Shown one piece after another: positions 56,977 to 64,000 of a stretch of 64,000 nucleotides of DNA; the first letter of the stretch is position 1; every line of letters starts with the position of its first letter. The position numbers and the translations under genes are program-made. The notes beneath the pieces were generated by a model. That model was given only the letters and a program-made list of their open reading frames with translations, was not told where the DNA came from and ran no database searches. Source of the DNA: Viola odorata (lineage: Eukaryota > Streptophyta > Magnoliopsida > Malpighiales > Violaceae); contig OY829541.1 of assembly GCA_963691705.1 (NCBI GenBank), positions 41,495,661 through 41,559,660 on the forward strand, given 5' to 3'.

Positions 56977-58725
56977 ATGGTGAAGCAAGTGGCCCACAAG
57001 CGCCCCTTAGGAACGCGACCGCCGGTCATACAGCACTCACCGGAGCCCTCTGATTCTTCATCTTCTCAACCTGCCCCCACCACCGAAAAAACCATTACAC
57101 CACCGCCGGCCAGCGCCAAGCCAGCGCCGAAAAAAATGACGACCAAGCCAGCCCCAAAAACTCTTAAGGAGCTCACGGTGGAGGAGGTTTTGGGAGAGAT
57201 TCTGGTGTCCGACGACGAAGAGCAAAATTCCGGCAGTCAGGAAGAGTTTCAAGAAGATGAAAAGGGTGGGGAAGAAGAAGTTGAGGAGAGTGGGGAAGAA
57301 GAAGTTGAGGAGAGTATGGAAGAAGAAGCAGAACGTGTCAAGGCTACTCCAGCCAAGGGGAAGGAAGCAAGCAAACAAAAATCTAAGGTCAACATTCCGG
57401 CCACCATGAAGAGGAAGCCCACTGTGGAAGAAAAAGGAAAGGCTCCGGCGACCACTTCTAAGAAGAAGCAGCGTGTTACAGAACCAGCGGTTATCGTGGG
57501 TAAGACAACCAAATCATCATCGGGACCCCAATCCGCTGCCAAGCCCCAGGTGCCCTCTAACCTTTCCTCTCTGAATGGATGGTTAGCTTTTAATGATAAA
57601 AACTCTCGTGATAACCTGAAAAAATTTCTTGGTAAAGGCATAAGCCCCTGTGCACGTCTCGATTTTGAGTTCTTGGATAAAATGGGTGTCGGGTCTCGAT
57701 GTCGAGAGCTCATCAGGAATATTGGGTGGGAATCTCTTTTCTACCTACAATACCCGACGTATCTCGAGCTCTCACTCGAATTTTTTACATCATTTTGGGT
57801 TGCCACTGACCATTTTAAGCCTAAGGGAAAATCAGGGCCTAACTTGTCTACACCTGATGTCATTAATTTCCGTTTGATGAACAAGTGGATTGAGTTATCT
57901 TTGAATGATTTTAATGCCTTGCTTCAGCTTGATAGTGATGATGAGACAGATCAGCCTGTTTCTAACCATGCCTTGACAGTTATTCCCCCTGTGTTCAATG
58001 CGGAAGAAGCATTTCGAGAGCTGACCGACACCCCTGATGCCAAGTTCCAGCCTCGATATGCGAAGGAGCATGCGCTTGCGGACCCATCTCTACGTATTCT
58101 GCATCGTTATCTTGCCATCACCCTCGCGGGTCGTTCTGGTACAGCCGGCCAGTTAATGATGCAGGACTTGTTTCTCTTATGGTGCATGGTCCACAAGCGC
58201 AAGGTAAATCTGGGGTATTGGGTTGTCTCTTCCCTTTTGACTGTGCAGAACTCTAATCGAGCCCCAATCCTCGGATCACTTATCACTTTGATTGCTACTA
58301 ACCGTTATGGCCTTGATTTTTCATCTTGTGGTCTTTTCTCTCCTCCATCCTTTAAAGATTTGGACCCCAGAGCACTAGATGCGATGGGGCTTTTGTGTAT
58401 CTCACAGGGGGTGTTGAATTTTAGTACAGGTCTAACGCTACAGAAGGATCAAGTTTTCAACACAAAGAATGGTCGTGACTTCGACTACCCTGACCTGTCG
58501 AGGCCTCGACCATCCTCTCGCCAAGAGCAGCCCAGCAAGCCCACCCCAGCCAAGTCTGTTCCTCTCAAGCAAGCCCCCGAAGCTTCAACTTCAGCCCCCA
58601 CTGCTACCACCAGTGGCCCATCTCTTGTCCATGATCCAGCCCTCGAACGCCTCCTCTTGGCCATCCTAAAAGAAATTCAGGCCTTGACAGCCGAAGTGGC
58701 CCGACGCACCCTCCCTTCCTCTTGA
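56977..58725 (+). CDS. ATHILA-type ORF (582 aa), intact
   Basis: The start ATG lies in GGCCATGG, a good plant context. Residues 1-90 are Pro/Ala/Ser/Lys-rich, 90-135 strongly acidic (EEEVEESGEEEVEES), and 140-190 basic with a nuclear-localisation-like KKKQRV. The core from about 200 to 480 (LDFEFLDKMGVG, RNIGWESLFYL, YLELSLEFFTSFW, FRLMNKWIELSLNDFNALL) resembles the ORF-1 protein family of Arabidopsis Athila (Pfam ATHILA, PF03078). The tail is Pro/Ser-rich with a short terminal helix (LLLAILKEIQALTAEVARR). There is no gag, protease or RT motif. The function of this family is not established; it has been discussed as env-like. Retention of an intact frame suggests a use in trans or in RNA handling. 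Confidence 0.85.
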   Translation: MVKQVAHKRPLGTRPPVIQHSPEPSDSSSSQPAPTTEKTITPPPASAKPAPKKMTTKPAPKTLKELTVEEVLGEILVSDDEEQNSGSQEEFQEDEKGGEEEVEESGEEEVEESMEEEAERVKATPAKGKEASKQKSKVNIPATMKRKPTVEEKGKAPATTSKKKQRVTEPAVIVGKTTKSSSGPQSAAKPQVPSNLSSLNGWLAFNDKNSRDNLKKFLGKGISPCARLDFEFLDKMGVGSRCRELIRNIGWESLFYLQYPTYLELSLEFFTSFWVATDHFKPKGKSGPNLSTPDVINFRLMNKWIELSLNDFNALLQLDSDDETDQPVSNHALTVIPPVFNAEEAFRELTDTPDAKFQPRYAKEHALADPSLRILHRYLAITLAGRSGTAGQLMMQDLFLLWCMVHKRKVNLGYWVVSSLLTVQNSNRAPILGSLITLIATNRYGLDFSSCGLFSPPSFKDLDPRALDAMGLLCISQGVLNFSTGLTLQKDQVFNTKNGRDFDYPDLSRPRPSSRQEQPSKPTPAKSVPLKQAPEASTSAPTATTSGPSLVHDPALERLLLAILKEIQALTAEVARRTLPSS

Positions 58726-60416
58726 CCCCCCCCCCCAACAAAAAAAAAAAAAAAAAAAAAAAACAATTTCTTTTTCCATTTTGTCTATGTACTCTTTTCT
58801 TTTAGTTTGAACTCCTTTTACCTTTCTTTTGTGTGCCCCCTCCTCGCATTGAGGACAATGCGAAGCCTAAGTGTGGGGAGGGTTGTAATTGTGACTGCTT
58901 GACTGCATGTTTTATTTTTCGCTTCTTGCATGTTTGCTTATTTTTGTGAAATATTTGCGGATTTTTACTCTAGATTTTCTCTAAGTTTTTGCATGACCTC
59001 GCTGCCCTGTTTTGAAACCCCATTTGCATGAGCACATGTCTTGAGCACTGATTTTGCATGATTAAACCAATCTTTTGAAGCATGTTGTCTGCCTGTTGCC
59101 CCTTATATCTACATCGAGGCCTGGACGCTAGTAGTCACATTTAGCACCTTGTGAGCACATTGAGCATCCATGCCATATCTTTTTCATGAGTGAATGCATA
59201 GCTAGGCACTTGCTAGGTTTGCATGACATCCCTGGGTGTAGGCACCATTAGACTTGGGAAAGCAGCGATATGACAAAAGCCTTTGCATCATTTTATTTTC
59301 TCTTTATTTCTCTCTTTGTTTTCTTTTCCTCCATCATGACCTCGACATCCTTTGTTCTCTTCTAACCATTTGAGCCATTTTCTTGATCTTTCCTTGGCAG
59401 GTGAGTAGCACTTTTCAAAAGAACAGCAAGGGCTAGGTGCGAAAGATCAAGTGGGGGAGAGACCAAGATCGAGGGCAAACCAGTAAATCGAGACTGCTTC
59501 CTCTCCACGGCAAAACACAAGTGTGGGGAAGCAGAATCAAAATATTAAGCCCTCGACCCTAATCAAGGTCAAATCATTGAGACCTCGACGCTGATCACTC
59601 AAAGCAAGAAAGAGGCAAGGGTCCCCAGCTGCAGCCCCTAAAGTGTATAATGGCAAGCTAAATTTTCAAGGTCTGTGTCTGCAAAAAAAGAAAAAAAAGA
59701 AAAAAAAAAAAAAAAAAAAAAATTCAAATAAAAGCAGACCACACACAAAAGCAGCCAATATCACAAGTATGGAGCCCTCGACACAGAATGCAGATCGAGA
59801 CCTCCCCCACTAAAGAATGAAGAAATTATCATCAAGCCCTCGTTGTTGCATCCTCTCCAGCAAGTGCTTACTCACCGCCTCTCCTTTTTCCGGCCAAGGA
59901 ATCCCTCAAACCAGTTGGTTATCTCTTCTCCATCTTTTTGTTTCTTTTCCTTTTCCTTTTATTTTCTCTTTTGCCATACCTCTTCTCCATTTCTCTAAAC
60001 CCAACTCTTCTTCATTTCTCCTCCTCTCTTTTTCATGATGCAAAGTTACTTTTTGATTGTTAGATTGCCCAAGCATGTGGATTAATGTACTCGGATTGAT
60101 ATGCAAACTCTGTTTTGTGCTATGTTATTTGCATTTTGAGTGACTAAACACATAACCTTGTTTGTGAGTGAGAGCGCAAACACATATCTAGTGAGGATTG
60201 CTTGTGGCCAGACTTGATGTGGAAAAGTTCTACCTTTGGGGTCGTTATCCCTCTGGTTTAATGCAGGTGTGCATCTAGGCAGGAAACATCTTATCGAGAC
60301 CTCGACAATTGATTGGTTTGATCATTCCAGTGCTTTGGTCGATTGTGTTTATGTTTTGGGGCTGTTTTAAATTTTCTGAATGCTCGAGGGCGAGCATTGG
60401 GCAGTGTGGGGATATT
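58726..60416 (+). other. 3' non-coding region of the Athila-type element
   Basis: No gene. Features are a C-run and A-run directly after the stop (58726-58765), the GAGGACAATGCGAAGCCTAA and AAGTGTGGGGAGGG words typical of Athila 3' regions, a second long A/G-A tract at 59683-59722, blocks similar to the Ogre 3' region (59180-59290, 60098-60260), scattered CCTCGA motifs and a stem TGCTCG-AGGG-CGAGCA at 60381-60396. Confidence 0.6.
60404..60412 (+). promoter_or_regulatory. Candidate polypurine tract of the Athila-type element
   Basis: GTGTGGGGA lies four bases before the 3' LTR start. It is short but placed as expected. Confidence 0.5.
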
Positions 60417-62360
60417 TGATAGCATGTATTTTATGCATGTTTTTCCTTCTATTTGCCTTGATTTAGGCCTTGATACTACTAATCCACTCGTGTTTCCATC
60501 TTTTTCACAGATCAAGGCCAAGAAGGAGAAATGTGCGAAAAGACATGCTTTCTGGGTGATTTTCAAGGTTCAAGACCATCGTCGAGACCAAGGACCAATT
60601 TCCTCATCGAGGCCTATCATCGAGGCCTGTCATCGAGCCCTCGACGGATCAAGAGCCTTAAATCCACGTGTCCTCGCAGTTGTGCTTCCACGTGTCCCCT
60701 CGGACGTCCCCCAGAATATTCCCTCAGATGCGGATGTCTCCTAGAATATTCCCTCAGATGCTGGTCTCGCCCGAAAGGAATATTCCATAAAGATTCTTAT
60801 CGAGACCCATTCCAGAACATCCCAGAACATTCCAGAACGTTCTAGAAGGTTCCCAAAGACGCTGATCTGCCCTCGACATGTCGTCGAGACCTCGACAATC
60901 TTATCAAGGCCTCGACAAGTGCAAAACGCCAAGTCGACGTGGCTCCACTCCAATCACTCCACGTGTCCTTCCTGATGCATGTCAGATGTTCTGCGAGGAT
61001 CCCGAGGAATATTCCCCTTTTCTGCCATCGTGGGTCACCCCTTTTGCCAGAGCGTGGGCACCTTGTGCTGAGCTCCCCTTAGCTGGAATTTTGTCCCTTA
61101 GTGGGTGGCTGGTGTATATATACAACCTTATGTGCTAGGGTTTCAACACCACTTTACACTTTAGATATTTTTACTCTTAAACTAATTTCAGTAGCTTTCT
61201 TCTAGTTTGGTAGTTTTGGGGCTTGTTCCTTCCTCTTCTCTTCATAGTTGCTGGATCCAAGCTTTGTAAAAAGCACCATTAATCAAGTTTTATCCTTAAC
61301 TCTTCCTTTATCTTTTATTATGTTATTTCCATCTTTTATGTGTTTATCTCTTAACATGAGTGGCTAAAACCCACGTTCTTGGTAAAGGTGTATCGAGGGT
61401 TGCTCGGGTAGATTCGAGGCCTGATTGCTCTTAACATGTTCTCTTTGTTATATCTGGTTGCTTGTCATTTTAATTCCATTTTTGCTTAGGGTGATTCGAG
61501 GCCTGATCAACTTTTAATCTTCCCTTTGTGATTATTGTCGTGACTCTGCAGTGATAACTAGCGTGAGACTGTTGGGTAGGTGTAGACAACTAGATTAGTG
61601 TTCTCGGGTAGATCTGGGTTCATTAGTCTAGGGCACGCAGCTGGTTAGGGTCCTGTCGTGATCCTGACAAATCGAGGCATCGCTCCCTAGATGTGTCTTT
61701 CTTGTTCTTTATCGATGCTCTGATATTCTGTCCGCTTTGTGCTAGTGACAAGCTGAAGTGAAAAAGGCTGTCTTTTGATGACAAGATAGGTGGCTGAGAG
61801 GATATCAAAGGATCGAGGCCACCTTATTAACAGTGAAAACGGGGGGTGGCTCCTTACGAAAGAAAGCAGGGGGTCTACGTGAAAACATGACCCCTATAGC
61901 ACGTCTGTAACGTTAGAACGGAAAATCTTTGCGCTGATGACAATCGAGCCCTCGACGCAACCCAAGAAAGCCCTTTACCAAGTCCCCTTCTCCTTGACTT
62001 ATTATCTTTTCTTATTAATCTAATTGTGTATTTTGTGTTTTATTTTATCTTTGATCTTTATTATTATTGTTTACTCGTCGTGACCTCGATTGCCATTTTT
62101 AGTAGTGACCTCGATTGCCATTTTTAGTAGTTAGAATTGTTAGCTCTGATCACTCTCTTGGTTAACTTGATTAACCTATAAACCCCCCCCCCTTTTGTTG
62201 TTGTGATTTTGTGCATTTTTACCTCTGTCATACAATCGAGGGCTTGATTTCAGTTCTCACAATCTCTGTGGATCGACCCTGTTACCGCTTTACACAAATT
62301 AGTTTGTGCATCTAGGCCTCAGGAAATATATTATTTTTGACCCGTTTCGACGGCGAGTCA
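60417..62360 (+). repeat. 3' LTR of the Athila-type element
   Basis: This is a virtually identical copy of 53911-55855, including the heat-shock array (60810-60852). It ends GAGTCA and is followed by the target duplication AAGAA. Confidence 0.95.
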
Positions 62361-62439
62361 AAGAACAGAGAGGAATTAATCTAATTTGTAATAAAATATT
62401 CTGAATTTGTATCATAAATCTCATAGTAAATTCTCTATA

Positions 62440-63306
62440 TTTTTAATTGGTTCTAATCAACATCACCCTTAACAAATTTATCAGTATATTTTAAAAAATT
62501 AAAATAATTAGTGATTGATAAAATAATTTCAATTGCAATTTTGTAGGCTTACGTTGCAAATTTCAAAACTATTAGGTACAAAGTGGGAGATTTTGCAAAC
62601 TTTAGAGTTTCTTTATATAGTTTATCTAAACATATATTTAATTTTTTAATCAATAAAGTTAATATTTATTATTATTATTATTATATAATAAAAAATAAAA
62701 TGTTACAAAATAAATATTTTGAGTATATTTTTAATGATTACATAAATATATTTCTTGATATTTTAATATATTTTTTTAGATAAAAAGTAGATAATGTTTT
62801 CAATTTTAAGATAAACAATATTCGTTAGTTTTTAAAAAAAACTCAAAAAATAAATAAATATATGGAAAAAGTAGAAAGAAAATCGGTACATTCGTTAATC
62901 TCTTAGAAAATCACATGGGGTACCTTGTAATAATATTTTAAATAACACTAATAATACTAAATTAGAAAGTGAACAAACTTATAAATTATTTTTTCAATTA
63001 AGTAATGAAATTTTATTTCTATTATTAAATGACAATTTATTTAATTAATAAATAATTATAATATTCATAAGTTTTGGTAAGAGGTTGAAATTAGTAAATG
63101 ATTTATCATAGAAAAATATACTTAGTATTGTGAGTTAAGAAAGTTAGCAAAAAAAAATTATATTTGTATAAACTATATATATATTTTTTAAAGTGAATTA
63201 ATATTAAAATTATGAATAATTAATGTATATTAAAAAAATTATTTAGAATTTAAATTTTTATTAAATAATTTTTTGATACTATGAAAGATAAAAGAAGGTG
63301 ATTTTA
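62440..63306 (+). repeat. Dispersed repeat, copy B (partner at 50130-51045)
   Basis: The sequence aligns by eye with copy A from TTTTTAATTGGTTCTAATCA to AAGAAGGTGATTTT. The Athila element is inserted just upstream of this copy. No coding potential. Confidence 0.7.
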
Positions 63307-63449
63307 AATATTCGCATTATAATATTAAATTATAATTAACAAAAACATTATTTAAATAATTTAATAATTTAAATTCTAAAATACAAAAGAGAAAGATAAT
63401 TTTTTTAAGAACTAAAATATGTTAAATACCGAAACTATCTTCCTATAAA

Positions 63450-63575
63450 ATTATTCTTATGAACTTTTACTTTTATATATTTTTAAAATTTATCATTGTT
63501 TTTTTCACCCATGTCAATATCACAAACAATGATAAATTTAAAAAATATATAAAAGTAAAAGTTCATAAGAATAAT
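63450..63575. repeat. Near-perfect foldback, 52-bp arms
   Basis: The arm starting ATTATTCTTATGAACTTTTA pairs with the arm ending TAAAAGTTCATAAGAATAAT across a loop of about 22 bases. Weaker pairing extends some 15 bases further out. It could be a small foldback MITE or a small-RNA hairpin. Beyond it (63576-64000) only AT-rich sequence is seen. Confidence 0.75.
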
Positions 63576-64000
63576 TTCATATGAAGAAAAATTTTAATAT
63601 TCAAAGAGATTGTAAGAAATCAATTTATGTAATGTACTCGTGGAGCTACAATGTGAGAAATATCTTTAAAAGTATGGAATTGAAAAATTGTCACAATAAG
63701 TAAAATATAAGTTAATCTATTTTTAAATTTAAATTATTTGTTAAATATAACATATGTATATTAATATATTTTTTAAATGTAAATTATTTTAAGAATAATA
63801 TTCTTTATTCAAGTTAATATTTTTTGTTTTATTTTATTATTAAATTTAGTAAAGAGATTGATTTTAAGAGAGTTGAAGAAACATAAACTAAATAAAAGTG
63901 AAAAATAAATTGTAATATTTATAATTTTTCTAACATAAATTATATAGTCAAAAGAAGAAATTTTTTTATGAGAATAATTGAGAAGTTTATTTATAAGTAT

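Larger units (their letters stand above)
53911..62360 (+). mobile_element. Non-autonomous Athila-type retrotransposon, very young
   Basis: Two LTRs of 1945 and 1944 bp (TGATAGCATGTATTTTATGC to GACGGCGAGTCA) are flanked by AAGAA (53906-53910 and 62361-62365). By eye they differ by one C/T substitution (55546 region) and one base in a C-run. The 4.6 kb interior carries a tRNA-Asp primer site, a GC-rich leader, one ORF of the ATHILA type and a non-coding 3' part with the GAGGACAATG and AAGTGTGGGG words seen in Athila. No gag, protease, RT or integrase is present, so movement must have used proteins of another element. The near-identity of the LTRs shows that this happened recently. Confidence 0.93.

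Noticed and set aside
56207..56983. A 258-codon frame in the Athila leader
   Set aside because: It is low in complexity, overlaps the start of the real ORF, and consists of the GC-rich G-box-like array read in one frame.

Overview
This window is plant nuclear DNA dominated by transposable elements. The one protein that points to a host group is a cyclotide precursor on the minus strand near 46 kb. It encodes two kalata/varv-like cystine-knot peptides behind a secretory signal, a precursor type typical of Violaceae. A violet-like eudicot is therefore the most likely source. This is an inference from one gene family.

1-39919: a decayed Ogre-like (Ty3/gypsy, Tat clade) retrotransposon. Its 5' LTR is cut by the window edge (1-1886) and its 3' LTR is 37091-39919. 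ORF1 and gag survive as broken reading frames, and the protease-RT-integrase block is missing. Two large elements are nested in it. The first is a 16.1 kb Tat element (2495-18566, TSD TGTTG) that splits ORF1 after codon 27. It has one intact gag-pol frame and four minus-strand accessory ORFs, two of which form a tandem pair of intron-containing paralogues. The second is an 8.0 kb Ty1/copia element in reverse (27090-35108, TSD GGATT), frameshifted in gag and pol. Each Ogre LTR also carries its own Stowaway-like foldback MITE. Tandem repeats occupy the Ogre spacer and 3' UTR.

39920-53905: a patchwork of smaller elements: a degenerate mariner-like transposase (minus, about 41278-42840), a 1.07 kb hAT-type element with an exact 8-bp TSD, the cyclotide precursor gene (46421-45942, interrupted by an in-frame TAG), a CACTA-like non-autonomous element inside larger inverted repeats, and a 5'-truncated LINE. 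The rest is AT-rich sequence without recognisable genes.

53911-62360: a very young, non-autonomous Athila-type retrotransposon (TSD AAGAA; by eye the 1.94 kb LTRs differ by one substitution and one C-run indel). It has no gag-pol but keeps a 582-codon ATHILA-type ORF. Its primer-binding site is the complement of an entire mature tRNA-Asp including CCA, instead of the usual short stretch. Its LTR holds a nine-module heat-shock-element array plus several further GAATATTC sites upstream of a TATA box.

LTR divergence counted by eye gives an order of insertion: Ogre oldest (about 2.7%), copia about 1%, Tat about 0.6%, Athila about 0.05%. This agrees with the nesting. All homology statements come from reading motifs; no database search was run.
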